This document shows, piece after piece, positions 1-7,544 of a DNA stretch of 64,000 bases. Origin of the DNA: Lysobacter stagni. GTDB lineage: Bacteria > Pseudomonadota > Gammaproteobacteria > Xanthomonadales > Xanthomonadaceae. Made by a program: the position numbers and the translations under genes. Under the pieces are notes generated by a model. The model did not search any database. It was not told the origin of the DNA and saw only the letters and a program-made list of their open reading frames with translations. The stretch covers positions 3,418,001-3,482,000 of the forward strand of contig NZ_JASGBI010000001.1 in the NCBI RefSeq assembly GCF_030053425.1, read 5' to 3'. Each line of letters starts with the position of its first letter. Within the stretch, counting starts at the first letter, position 1.

Positions 1-294
1 GCCGGCATCGCCCAGGACCACCGGCGCCTGCACGAGTCCTTTTTTCGTCAGCACAGTGGCCGGTACGTCATCGGCGCCGGTCAAACGCGCTTCCACGATC
101 GACAGCGCGATCGCCAGCACCTGAGCGCCATCGACGTCCAGTGCGGCCAGCCGCGCGGCGACCGGTGCGTCGATGGCGAACGTCGCGCTGCCTGCGCCGT
201 CGCCGGCGTCCGCGTGCTGCGGCAGGACATCCAGCAGCGGCGAATCGATGGCCGGCAGGGTGCCGGACGTGTCTGTGGTCTGCTTGCCTTCCAC
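1..294 (-). CDS. NRPS-like protein, N-terminal part (runs off the left edge)
   Basis: This is an open frame of 98 codons from a GTG start to the window edge with no stop. The start is chosen because GGAGG (minus strand of 303-307) lies 8 nt upstream of the GTG at 294. After about 40 Ala/Asp/Pro-rich residues comes a segment (FAIDAPVAARLAAL, then VEARLTGADDV) that resembles the second half of NRPS condensation domains, where the pattern is roughly F.LD..L...L.AL followed by a LL.RLSGQDDV-type motif. The HHxxxDG half of such a domain is absent, so the protein would begin with a truncated condensation-like domain. An Sfp-type phosphopantetheinyl transferase lies 3 kb away, which fits a carrier-protein enzyme. 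The family call is inference from a short segment; the rest of the gene is outside the window. Confidence 0.45.
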   Translation of the reverse strand, partial: MEGKQTTDTSGTLPAIDSPLLDVLPQHADAGDGAGSATFAIDAPVAARLAALDVDGAQVLAIALSIVEARLTGADDVPATVLTKKGLVQAPVVLGDAG

Positions 295-734
295 CGCGTA
301 TTCCTCCGCTTGCTCCCTAACCGGCCTTTCCTGCGTCCATGCCGTTCGCCGCGATCAGCGTTCGGGCCGTGCGATCGGACGGTCGAACGCAATCGCCTGT
401 TCGTGCGTCCACGTGGTCCGCGAGGTCATTGCGCGCGGACGGTTCGTGCGGGCGGGAGGACATCACCGCGGTAGGCGGCGCAGGCCGCCTGGACGCGCGT
501 GGGATCCGGGTGCGCGGGCAGGACGGACAACGCCCGAACCTCGACACCGGATTGGCTGGACACCCACGACATCGCTCACCCCGCATGTACGGCACGGTGG
601 ATGCACACCAGCATCCGGCCGATCCCTGCCCCTCTCCTCCAGGACAAACGCTTGACGCGTGCGCCAGCGGCCATCGGATGCGACGATGCGCACCGTCGGG
701 AGTCACGCTAGGATGGGCGCGACAAGGGGGCCTC
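295..734. other. 440-bp intergenic region without a supported gene
   Basis: This region separates the leftward NRPS-like gene from the rightward J-domain gene, so it should carry promoters for both. Open frames exist on both strands, but they are Arg/Pro/Cys-rich, lack ribosome binding sites and look like GC-driven noise. The only recognisable signal is the GGAGG serving the GTG at 294. A TAGGAT hexamer at 709-714 is a possible -10 for the J-domain gene, without a convincing -35. Confidence 0.4.
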
Positions 735-1415
735 ATGAGTCAGGACTTCGCGCTTCTGTACCAGCAGCTCGGCCTGCATCCGGACTGCGGCCTCGAAGAC
801 CTCAAGCGTGCGTACCGCGTGCGCGTGGCCGAACTCCACCCCGATCGCCACCTCGACCAGTCCAGCGAAGCGCACAGCGCCCTTACCGAACTCACCGCGC
901 TGTACTCCGGCGCGATCCGCTTCCATCGCATCCACGGCCGACTGCCCGGCTCCACGCCACGTGCTGCATTCGCAGGCAATGGCGCTGCGCCGCGATCGTC
1001 CGTCGATACGCACGCCACCGCGCACACCCAGGCGCGCGGGAACGCCCGGCCCACGAACGAACCGCCGCTGCGTACCGCCAAGTTCGCCACGCTCGGCATC
1101 CTGGTGCTGGTGGTGGTGATGGTGGTGCTGCACTGGTCGGAAACCGATGTGCCCGCCGCCGATGTCCTGCAGACCGGCGCGGTGGCGGAAGCGCCATCCG
1201 ATGCGCCACGCCTCGAGCTGGGCATGGAAGAAGCGTCGGTGATCACCATCCAGGGGCAGCCCGAACGCATCCAGGACGATGTATGGAACTACGGCTCGTC
1301 GTGGATCCGCTTCGAGGACGGGCATGTGGTGGACTGGGCCAGTGCGCCGCCGAACCGGTTGATGACCGTCACTCCGCGCCCCGTGCGCGAGGAAGAGGGC
1401 GTAGAGGAGCCGTAA
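735..1415 (+). CDS. J-domain protein with one membrane segment
   Basis: 226 aa. The start is the ATG after AAGGGGG at good spacing. Residues about 5-65 form a DnaJ J domain with the HPD tripeptide (ELHPDRHLD), the motif that stimulates Hsp70/DnaK ATPase. A polar linker follows, then a single hydrophobic segment near residues 118-135 (LGILVLVVVMVVLHW). The C-terminal part contains G.P.....D.W.YG.SW..F.DG.V..W, a pattern common in small outer-membrane/SmpA-like or DUF2845-like modules. There is no G/F region, zinc finger or CTD, so it is a membrane-anchored J-domain co-chaperone, not DnaJ itself. Its partner is unknown. It points towards the convergent sugar transferase. Confidence 0.8.
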   Translation: MSQDFALLYQQLGLHPDCGLEDLKRAYRVRVAELHPDRHLDQSSEAHSALTELTALYSGAIRFHRIHGRLPGSTPRAAFAGNGAAPRSSVDTHATAHTQARGNARPTNEPPLRTAKFATLGILVLVVVMVVLHWSETDVPAADVLQTGAVAEAPSDAPRLELGMEEASVITIQGQPERIQDDVWNYGSSWIRFEDGHVVDWASAPPNRLMTVTPRPVREEEGVEEP

Positions 1416-1487
1416 CGTTCGGGTTTTGCGCGTGCGAAGCGTGCGGGGTTTCCGGCGGCGCCTCCAGGGGTTTTCCCTCTCCCCTTG

Positions 1488-1511
1488 CCCTCTCCCGCAT
1501 GCGGGAGAGGG
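1488..1511. repeat. 24-bp perfect palindrome (CCCTCTCCC-type)
   Basis: CCCTCTCCCGCATGCGGGAGAGGG is a perfect palindrome with extra CCTCTCCCC and GGGGAG flanks (about 1474-1516). It lies between the convergent J-domain gene and the sugar transferase, so it could end transcription from either side. Related CCCTCTCC/GGGAGAGGG blocks occur at 23289-23320 and 28766-28878, suggesting a dispersed repeat family, not a dedicated terminator. Confidence 0.6.
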
Positions 1512-1585
1512 GGAGTGATGGCCGTGCGCGTACCTCTTCCTCGCGGCTGACGCGATGTTCGCGCTACCGCTTCGGCAGCGTTCCC

Positions 1586-2980
1586 TTACCGGGAACCGCG
1601 TTGGAAGAGGACCACTTCGACCGTCTGCAGCAGGATGATCAGGTCGAAAACCAGACCGTGGTTCTTCACGTAGAACAGGTCGAACTTCAGCTTCTCTTCC
1701 GCATCGCGCACGGAAGCCCCGTACGGATAGCGCAGCTGCGCCCAGCCGGTCAGGCCCGGCTTCACGCAATGGCGTACGGCGTAGTAGCGGATCTCGCGGC
1801 TGAGCACATCGACGAACTGTGGACGTTCCGGACGCGGCCCGACGATGCTCATCTCGCCGCGAAGGATGTTGAACAACTGCGGCAGTTCGTCCAGGCGCGT
1901 CAGACGGATGAACCTGCCCACGCGCGTGGTGCGGTCGTCGCCACGCTGCGCCCAGCGCGCCACGCCATCGCCTTCGGCGTCCACGCGCATGCTGCGGAAC
2001 TTGACCAGTTCGAACGGTCGCCCGCCCTCACCGATGCGCGTCTGCTGGTACAGGATCGGCCCCGAGGATTCCAGGCGGATGCACAGCGCGACCAGCGCCA
2101 TGAAGGGCCAGGCGACCAGCAACAGCGCCGAGGCCGCCAGCACGTCGAACAGCCGCTTGTTCATGCAGCGAGAGGTGGAATGGTCGAACCCACCCGAGAA
2201 CACCAGCCAGGACGGATCGACCAGGTTGGTGGTGACGATGCCGGCCTCGCGCTCGAAGAAGGTTGAAAGATCGGTCATGGCGACGCCGCGTTGCACGCAG
2301 GTGAGCATCTCCTCCATCGGCAGGCCGCCGCGCCGTTCGTCGGGCGCAACCACGATTTCGCTGATCTGCAGGCTGTGCGCCAGTTCGGCCAGGCTTCCGG
2401 TGGGCTGCACCTGCATTCCCGCCGGAACGGACGATTCCTGACCGGGAATCGGCACGAAACCCACCAGCGTGAAGGCGCGACGGTCGCTGCCGCGGCGCAG
2501 GCGGGTGTTGATGAGGTCGGCGTTGTGGCCGGCGCCCAGAACCAGCACGCGGCGCCTGAACAGTTCGCCGCGCACCACGTGCACCAGGCAGAACCGCAGC
2601 AGCGCGATGCCCATCATGCCCAGGATCATCGCGATGACGATGACGCCGCGGCCGATGTACGCGACCGGAACCAGGTAGTACAGCACCATCAGCCCGATGC
2701 CGCCGAGCGCGAACGACACCAGCATGCGCAGCGCGAACTCGAAACGGTTGAGGCGCACGTGCACCTCGTACAGCCCCAGCGCCGCCATCGCGGTGGTGGT
2801 GAACATCGCCACCAGCCACGCGCGCACGACGAGGTTCTCCGAGAAGATCTCGTGACCTTCCGGATCGTTCATGAAGCGCAGCCACGCCGCGCCCGTCACC
2901 GCGGCCATCACCAGCAGCACTTCCAGCAACCAGAGCAGCAGCAGCGCCCGGTTCTTGAGACTCGCCTTTCCGAACATCAT
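1586..2980 (-). CDS. Polyprenyl-phosphate sugar-1-phosphate transferase (exopolysaccharide initiation, XrtA/TIGR03013-like)
   Basis: 464 aa. The start is the first of two tandem ATGs, with AGGAG 9 nt upstream. Four hydrophobic segments fill residues 10-130. A central nucleotide-binding-like domain begins at RRRVLVLGAGHNADL. The C-terminal 190 residues are the bacterial sugar transferase (PF02397) catalytic module: NKRLFDVLAAS, the LVKFRSMR region, TRLDELPQLFNILRGEMS and VGPRPERP. It would transfer a sugar-1-phosphate to undecaprenyl phosphate at the inner membrane, the first step of EPS repeat-unit synthesis. The ending (YPYGASVRDAEEKL, then LLQTVEVVLF) matches the PEP-CTERM/exosortase-associated EpsB-type subfamily as I know it; no exosortase is in this window. 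WcaJ/GumD-type specificity cannot be excluded. Confidence 0.88.
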   Translation of the reverse strand: MMFGKASLKNRALLLLWLLEVLLVMAAVTGAAWLRFMNDPEGHEIFSENLVVRAWLVAMFTTTAMAALGLYEVHVRLNRFEFALRMLVSFALGGIGLMVLYYLVPVAYIGRGVIVIAMILGMMGIALLRFCLVHVVRGELFRRRVLVLGAGHNADLINTRLRRGSDRRAFTLVGFVPIPGQESSVPAGMQVQPTGSLAELAHSLQISEIVVAPDERRGGLPMEEMLTCVQRGVAMTDLSTFFEREAGIVTTNLVDPSWLVFSGGFDHSTSRCMNKRLFDVLAASALLLVAWPFMALVALCIRLESSGPILYQQTRIGEGGRPFELVKFRSMRVDAEGDGVARWAQRGDDRTTRVGRFIRLTRLDELPQLFNILRGEMSIVGPRPERPQFVDVLSREIRYYAVRHCVKPGLTGWAQLRYPYGASVRDAEEKLKFDLFYVKNHGLVFDLIILLQTVEVVLFQRGSR

Positions 2981-3096
2981 GGGACCGCACTCCTGACACG
3001 GTGCGCGCCAGAGGCGCGCGCACGGGGATGCACTGCAGCTCGACCGGTTCGGGGGAGGTGCGGCGTGGTACGCCGTGCGTCGTCCGTCATGTGCAT
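2977..3096 (-). CDS. Possible small leader ORF overlapping the sugar transferase start
   Basis: 39 codons, starting MHMTDDARRTTPHLP. It has a strong Shine-Dalgarno (GGAGGGG, minus strand of 3103-3109) six nt before its ATG, and its TGA overlaps the ATG of the sugar transferase (CCATGATG). This arrangement is typical of translational coupling. The peptide is Arg/Ala/Pro-rich with no recognised domain. The 145-bp gap to the phosphopantetheinyl transferase holds nothing else. It may be a coupling leader peptide or chance. Confidence 0.3.
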   Translation of the reverse strand: MHMTDDARRTTPHLPRTGRAAVHPRARASGAHRVRSAVP

Positions 3097-3125
3097 GACG
3101 TTCCCCTCCGACGCGTTCACTGGTT

Positions 3126-3920
3126 CTACAACGCGCGCTCGGCGGCCATCCGGCCAACGACCGGGCGCAGCCGGCGGCATTCGACCGCGGCATCGCACGG
3201 CGCTGCGACCGCCGCGGTCCATCGCTCGCCGACATCGAGCATTGCCAGCCGCACGCTGCACGCCGAGGAATCCCGCGCGCGGCCGGCCAGCGCGAACGCT
3301 TCGCCGGCACTGGCCCGGAAGGTGCTCATCTCGCGGGCCAGGCCCACGCCTTCCGCCTTCAGCAACGCTTCCTTGCGCACCCACAACGCGAGCAGCGCCC
3401 GGCTGTAGGCCGGCTCGGCAAAACCCGCGAGGGATTGGAGTTCCGACGGATGGCAGACGCTGCCGGCGATGCCGGGCAGCTCGTCCGCGCGGAACGAGGC
3501 CTCCACGTCCACGCCCACCGGGCCCAGCGCGCACAGCGCGAAGGCGGCCACGCCATCGGCATGGCTGAGGCTGGTGTGGAGCGCGTGACCGAACAGTTCA
3601 TGGCCAGGCAGGCACGGACACCCGTCCGCATCGCGACCGATCGCTACAGATCGCGGCGACACATCGATGGCGTTCGCCACGAACAGGCGATGCAGCGCGT
3701 ACGTCAACGCGAGCGCTTCGCGGTCGGCGCGGAAACGGCGTTGGCTGACACGCTGGCGTTCCTGCGTGTCCAGCAGATCCCAGGCGTCGTCCACCCAGGG
3801 CTGCCAGTCGCGCAGTTCGACGACGGCCACCGTGCACGCGCGCAGCGGCATCGGACCACAGGCGAATGCGCGCACGAGCGGATGCACCGCTTCGTCCTGG
3901 CGCCAAGCCACCGCTGCCAT
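3126..3920 (-). CDS. 4'-phosphopantetheinyl transferase, Sfp type
   Basis: 264 aa. The start is the ATG of MAAVAWRQDE, preceded by a G-rich AGGGGGCAGGGG. It carries the two superfamily signatures: GVDVEA (Mg-binding, G(I/V)D(V/I)E type) and WVRKEALLKAEG (WxxKEAxxKA type), with SLSHADG in between. The length of about 230-260 aa fits the Sfp/EntD class rather than AcpS. It would transfer phosphopantetheine from CoA to a serine on carrier-protein domains of NRPS/PKS enzymes. The nearby NRPS-like gene is the obvious candidate client; fatty-acid or pigment carrier proteins are alternatives. It lies upstream of the small ORF and sugar transferase on the same strand, possibly in one transcript. Confidence 0.88.
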   Translation of the reverse strand: MAAVAWRQDEAVHPLVRAFACGPMPLRACTVAVVELRDWQPWVDDAWDLLDTQERQRVSQRRFRADREALALTYALHRLFVANAIDVSPRSVAIGRDADGCPCLPGHELFGHALHTSLSHADGVAAFALCALGPVGVDVEASFRADELPGIAGSVCHPSELQSLAGFAEPAYSRALLALWVRKEALLKAEGVGLAREMSTFRASAGEAFALAGRARDSSACSVRLAMLDVGERWTAAVAAPCDAAVECRRLRPVVGRMAAERAL

Positions 3921-4139
3921 CCCCTGCCCCCTGTCCGGCCGACGCCGGTACTGCGCTGGATACATCGATCGGAAACGCAGCCGGTGACGAAGGCAGGACA
4001 AACGCGACGCGCCGGATGAGGGACGTCCTGTTCCGGCACGCCCTCGCGTTTACCTGCATCGAGGTGCCCTCTGCTTCGACGACGCCATCGTCAAAGTGCG
4101 GCATGGCGCTTCGATCCATACCACTTCGAAGAGCAACGG

Positions 4140-5507
4140 ATGGACACGACCGATATCGGGGAACGGCTCGTCCACAGGCCGATGCGCGACGCGCAGGCGG
4201 CCGCCCACGGCGCCACGGAAACGCTTGCGCCGCCCGCACTGGAGACGGCCCGCGTGGGCGTGGTCGGCCTGGGATACGTCGGCCTGCCGCTGGCGGTGGC
4301 CTTCGGACACCGGTACGACACGCTCGGCTTCGACATCAACGCCGCCCGCGTGGACGAACTGCGCGCCGGCCGCGACAGCACGCTGGAAGTGGATGCCGAA
4401 GAACTGAACGCTGCGCGACGCCTGCGCTGCAGCAGCGATCTGGACGCGTTGCGCCAGTGCAACGTGTTCATCGTCACCGTGCCCACACCGATCGACTCGG
4501 CCAAGCGCCCGGACCTGGGACCGCTGGCGCGTGCGAGCGAAAGCCTCGGGCGCGTACTCAAGCGCGGCGACGTGGTGGTGTACGAGTCCACGGTCTACCC
4601 CGGCTGCACGGAGGAAGTGTGCGTGCCGATCCTGGAACGCGCCTCGGGCCTGCGCTTCAACCGCGATTTCTTCGTCGGCTACAGCCCGGAGCGAATCAAT
4701 CCGGGCGACAAGGAGCACCGTCTCACCCGCATCCTGAAGATCACCTCCGGCTCCACGCCGGCTGCGGCGGAATTCGTGGACCGTCTGTACGGTTCGATCA
4801 TCGAAGCGGGCACGCATCGCGCCGCGTCGATCAAGGTCGCCGAGGCTGCCAAGGTGATCGAGAACACGCAGCGCGACCTCAACATCGCGCTGATCAACGA
4901 CCTGGCGATCCTGTTCAACAAGCTTGGCATCGACACGCTGGACGTCCTGCAGGCTGCGGGCACGAAATGGAACTTCCTGCCTTTCCGGCCGGGTCTGGTG
5001 GGCGGCCACTGCATCGGCGTGGATCCCTATTACCTGACCCACAAGGCACAGGAAATCGGCCATCACCCGGACGTGATCCTCGCCGGTCGCCGCACCAACG
5101 ATGGCATGGGCGCCTACATCGCCGGCGAAGTGGTGCGATTGATGGTGCGCAAGTGCATCAATCCGGTGCAGGCGCGCATCCTCATCCTTGGCCTGGCGTT
5201 CAAGGAGAACTGCCCGGACCTGCGCAATACGCGCGTGGTGGACATCGTGCAGGCCTTGCAGGGCTACAACGCCCGCGTGGACGTGCACGACCCATGGGTG
5301 GATGCCGCGCAATCCATGCACGAGTACGGCATCGAACCGGTCGCCTCACCCGCGCAGGGCGAGTACGACGCGGTGATCGTCGCGGTGGCGCATCGCGAAT
5401 TCGCGCAGCTCGGCGCCGCGGGCGTGCGCGCGCTCGGAAAGGACGTGTCGGTGGTCTACGACGTCAAGTACGTGCTGCCGCGCGACGCCGTCGATGGGCG
5501 GTTGTGA
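4140..5507 (+). CDS. Nucleotide-sugar dehydrogenase (TviB/WbpO/Ugd-like)
   Basis: 455 aa. NAD-dependent four-electron oxidation of a UDP-sugar to a UDP-uronic acid. The N-terminal Rossmann motif is [18 protein letters not shown] at about residues 38-55. The catalytic cysteine motif [12 protein letters not shown] lies near residue 290 and the C-terminal domain holds the [19 protein letters not shown] motif. About 35 residues precede the Rossmann fold, longer than usual, so the true start could be downstream; ATG 4140 has only a weak [15 protein letters not shown] resembles the UDP-GlcNAc/UDP-GalNAc dehydrogenase branch more than UDP-glucose dehydrogenases, but substrate is inference. It is followed 3 nt later by the epimerase, so the two form an operon supplying uronic acid precursors for a polysaccharide. 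Confidence 0.88.
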   Translation: MDTTDIGERLVHRPMRDAQAAAHGATETLAPPALETARVGVVGLGYVGLPLAVAFGHRYDTLGFDINAARVDELRAGRDSTLEVDAEELNAARRLRCSSDLDALRQCNVFIVTVPTPIDSAKRPDLGPLARASESLGRVLKRGDVVVYESTVYPGCTEEVCVPILERASGLRFNRDFFVGYSPERINPGDKEHRLTRILKITSGSTPAAAEFVDRLYGSIIEAGTHRAASIKVAEAAKVIENTQRDLNIALINDLAILFNKLGIDTLDVLQAAGTKWNFLPFRPGLVGGHCIGVDPYYLTHKAQEIGHHPDVILAGRRTNDGMGAYIAGEVVRLMVRKCINPVQARILILGLAFKENCPDLRNTRVVDIVQALQGYNARVDVHDPWVDAAQSMHEYGIEPVASPAQGEYDAVIVAVAHREFAQLGAAGVRALGKDVSVVYDVKYVLPRDAVDGRL

Positions 5508-5510
5508 CGC

Positions 5511-6572
5511 ATGAAAGTCCTGGTCACCGGCACTGCGGGTTTCATCGGGTCGCACGTCGCGCTGGAGCTTCTGAAGCGCGGCGATGAGGTGATCGGCTTC
5601 GACAACCTCAACGACTATTACGACGTCGGCCTGAAGCATGCGCGCCTGGCACGCTTCTCAGGGCACCCGCGCTACACGCACGTGCACGGCGAACTCGCCG
5701 ATCGCGAGGCGGTGGAGTCCGTGTTCCGGACGCACCGGCCGGATCGCGTGGTGCACCTGGCCGCACAGGCCGGCGTGCGATACGCGGCGGAGAATCCGCA
5801 TGTGTACGTGTCCAGCAACGTGACCGGTTTCCTGCACGTGCTGGAAGGCTGCCGTCGGGACGGTGCCGGGCATCTGGTCTATGCCTCGACGAGCTCCGTC
5901 TATGGCGCCAACGCCGCGATGCCGTTCTCCGAACACCAGCACACCGAACATCCGTTGACGCTGTACGCGGCGACCAAGAAGGCCAACGAGGCGATGGCGC
6001 ACAGCTATGCGCATCTCTATGGCCTGCCGTGCACGGGCCTGCGTTTCTTCACGGTGTACGGGCCATGGGGTCGCCCCGACATGGCGTTGTTCCTGTTCAC
6101 GCGCGCGATTCTCGCGGGCGAACCGATCCGCGTGTTCAACCACGGTCGCCACAAGCGCAGCTTCACCTACATCGACGATATCGTTGCCGGCGTGGTTCGT
6201 GCGCTGGATCGCGTTCCCTCGGTCGATGCGGAATGGAACGGCTTGTCACCGGATCCCGCAAGCAGCGGCGTCGCTCCGTACCGGCTCTACAACATCGGCA
6301 GCCGCGAGAGCGTGGAATTGCTGCGCTACATCGAAGTGCTGGAACGCTGCCTGGGACGGAAAGCGGAGATGGAGATGTTGCCGCTGCAGGCGGGCGACGT
6401 GCCGGCCACCGAGGCGAACTGCGACGATCTGGCGCGCGACATGGATTACGCGCCCCGTGTGACGGTGGAGGAAGGCGTCGCGAAGTTCGTCGCGTGGTAT
6501 CGCGAGTACTACCGCGACGAACAGAAGCGTGGGAGTACGGCGAGCGCTGCTGCGGAAGCGACTGCGGATTGA
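5511..6572 (+). CDS. NAD-dependent epimerase, UDP-glucuronate 4-epimerase (GAE) type
   Basis: 353 aa, extended SDR. It shows the N-terminal dinucleotide motif GTAGFIGSH, the active-site pair STSSVYG and YAATKKANE (YxxxK), and LRFFTVYGPWGRPDMA, a signature of GAE/CapI-type epimerases that interconvert UDP-glucuronate and UDP-galacturonate. It starts 3 nt after the dehydrogenase stop, implying coupled expression and a sequential pathway: UDP-sugar to uronate to epimer. It probably supplies the exopolysaccharide initiated by the transferase encoded opposite. Substrate is inferred from the family. Confidence 0.88.
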   Translation: MKVLVTGTAGFIGSHVALELLKRGDEVIGFDNLNDYYDVGLKHARLARFSGHPRYTHVHGELADREAVESVFRTHRPDRVVHLAAQAGVRYAAENPHVYVSSNVTGFLHVLEGCRRDGAGHLVYASTSSVYGANAAMPFSEHQHTEHPLTLYAATKKANEAMAHSYAHLYGLPCTGLRFFTVYGPWGRPDMALFLFTRAILAGEPIRVFNHGRHKRSFTYIDDIVAGVVRALDRVPSVDAEWNGLSPDPASSGVAPYRLYNIGSRESVELLRYIEVLERCLGRKAEMEMLPLQAGDVPATEANCDDLARDMDYAPRVTVEEGVAKFVAWYREYYRDEQKRGSTASAAAEATAD

Positions 6573-6580
6573 GCCGTGCT

Positions 6581-6680
6581 GTCATTCCCGCGAAGGCGGG
6601 AATCCAACTCGCAAACACCGTTGTGTCGTCTGGAGAGCGTGATACCCGGAAGGCTGGATTCCCGCCTTCGCGGGAATGAC
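6581..6680. repeat. REP-like pair: two inverted hairpin units
   Basis: Two 26-bp arms (6581-6606 and 6655-6680) are exact reverse complements. Each arm is itself a hairpin with TTCCCGC/GCGGGAA stems. About 48 bp of unrelated sequence lies between. It starts a few bases after the epimerase stop, a typical REP location that may stabilise the mRNA 3' end. A related pair with altered stem bases lies at 34426-34512. Confidence 0.8.
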
Positions 6681-6714
6681 GACTAACAGGCGAATCCCGA
6701 ATTCCGAACAAAAC

Positions 6715-6746
6715 AAAAGGGCCGATGCTTTCGCATCGGCCCTTTT
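6715..6746. terminator. Bidirectional intrinsic terminator between epimerase and tRNA-Arg
   Basis: AAAAGGGCCGATGC-TTTC-GCATCGGCCCTTTT is a 14-bp perfect stem with A and T tracts on either side. It ends the minus-strand tRNA-Arg transcript 10 nt downstream of the tRNA and can also end the plus-strand epimerase transcript. Confidence 0.85.
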
Positions 6747-6756
6747 GCTTCTTGTG

Positions 6757-6833
6757 TGGCGCGCCCGGAGAGATTCGAACTCCCGACCACCAAGTTCGTA
6801 GCCTGGTGCTCTATCCAGCTGAGCTACGGGCGC
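6757..6833 (-). tRNA. tRNA-Arg (anticodon ACG)
   Basis: 77 nt. Acceptor stem GCGCCCG/CGGGCGC, discriminator G and encoded CCA. D arm TAGCTCAGCTGGATAGAGC, anticodon loop CTACGAA giving ACG (inosine-modified at the wobble position in bacteria, reads CGU/CGC/CGA), T arm GTTCGAATC. Confidence 0.95.
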
Positions 6834-6844
6834 TGAGTTGAAAA

Positions 6845-6873
6845 ATTATGAAGGATCGTTGCCGACTCGTCAA
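6845..6873 (-). promoter_or_regulatory. Sigma-70 promoter of tRNA-Arg
   Basis: On the minus strand TTGACG (6868-6873), a 17-bp spacer and CATAAT (6845-6850), followed about 12 bp later by the tRNA 5' end. Close to consensus. Confidence 0.75.
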
Positions 6874-7041
6874 ACATTTTTCGAACATTTCCATTGGCAC
6901 GGCGATCGGCCGGTCAACGGTGCACGAACCTTGCGGCTCGTGCGGAACGGGCATTGGATGTGCCGGGAATCAGGACCTGGGTCCGTCTTTCCGTGCCTGC
7001 ATGCGGCTGCATGCGGGCGATCCAACCCGATCCGGTGTAAC

Positions 7042-7134
7042 TGGCGGAGACTGAGGGATTCGAACCCTCGATGGAGCTTTTGACCCCATACTCCCTTAGC
7101 AGGGGAGCCCCTTCGGCCTCTCGGGCAAGTCTCC
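7042..7134 (-). tRNA. tRNA-Ser (anticodon GCT)
   Basis: 93 nt, class II. Acceptor GGAGACT/AGTCTCC with G and encoded CCA. Anticodon stem CTCCC/GGGAG with loop CTGCTAA gives GCT (reads AGC/AGU). The long variable arm and the T arm GGTTCGAATCC are clear. Confidence 0.95.
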
Positions 7135-7162
7135 GCGATACATCAAACCTGCGGGGCCGCAA

Positions 7163-7191
7163 AGCATAACGGCTCGACCCGCGCACGGCAA
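7163..7191 (-). promoter_or_regulatory. Sigma-70 promoter of tRNA-Ser
   Basis: On the minus strand TTGCCG (7186-7191), a 17-bp spacer and TATGCT (7163-7168), placed between the csrA stop and the tRNA-Ser 5' end. Confidence 0.65.
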
Positions 7192-7200
7192 ACGGTTTTG

Positions 7201-7404
7201 TCAGCCGGCGCTCTTGCCCGAATCGTTATCCGTCGGCTCTTCGCCGCGCTGGATACGCTGATAGATTTCTTCGCGGTGAACCGCGACATCTTTCGGTGCG
7301 GTAATGCCAATACGCACCTGGTTGCCCTTGACGCCGAGCACGGTGACGGTCACCGAGTCGCCGATCATCAAGGTCTCACCGACGCGACGCGTCAGGATCA
7401 GCAT
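7201..7404 (-). CDS. csrA: Carbon storage regulator CsrA (RsmA)
   Basis: 67 aa RNA-binding dimer that recognises GGA in hairpin loops and controls translation or stability of target mRNAs for motility, biofilm and exoproduct genes. It has the conserved beta-strand start [31 protein letters not shown] and [16 protein letters not shown]. The length is typical. The start follows AGGAGAT. It lies 140 bp downstream of alaS on the same strand, with its own probable promoter and a leader holding several GGA motifs. Confidence 0.97.
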   Translation of the reverse strand: MLILTRRVGETLMIGDSVTVTVLGVKGNQVRIGITAPKDVAVHREEIYQRIQRGEEPTDNDSGKSAG

Positions 7405-7520
7405 CTAACATCTCCTATGCCGGCCCTTCCAGGTCCCGGCGTACGGGCGCTCCCTGGAGCGCCTCCTATTTCGATATAAAAACGCGAACCATCTTAGCGG
7501 CGGGTCAAACTGCACCGCAA
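7405..7520 (-). promoter_or_regulatory. csrA promoter and GGA-rich leader
   Basis: On the minus strand TTGCGG (7515-7520), an 18-bp spacer and TAAGAT (7491-7496). The roughly 80-nt leader contains five GGA triplets (in AGGAGG, GGGAG, CGGGACC, CTGGAAG and the AGGAGA Shine-Dalgarno) and a hairpin GGCGCTCC-AG-GGAGCGCC (7446-7463). GGA near hairpins and over the SD is what CsrA binds, so autorepression is plausible (inference). Confidence 0.5.
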
Positions 7521-7544
7521 CCGCAAAGGGTCAACGTTCACCAT

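Noticed and set aside
317..736. Open frames on both strands of the 295-734 gap
   Set aside because: Low-complexity Arg/Pro/Cys composition, no ribosome sites and mutually overlapping frames.
708..1769. Minus-strand frame with a run of histidines, resembling a metal-binding protein
   Set aside because: The histidine run is the antisense of the GTG/CTG/ATG codons of the J-domain protein's membrane segment.
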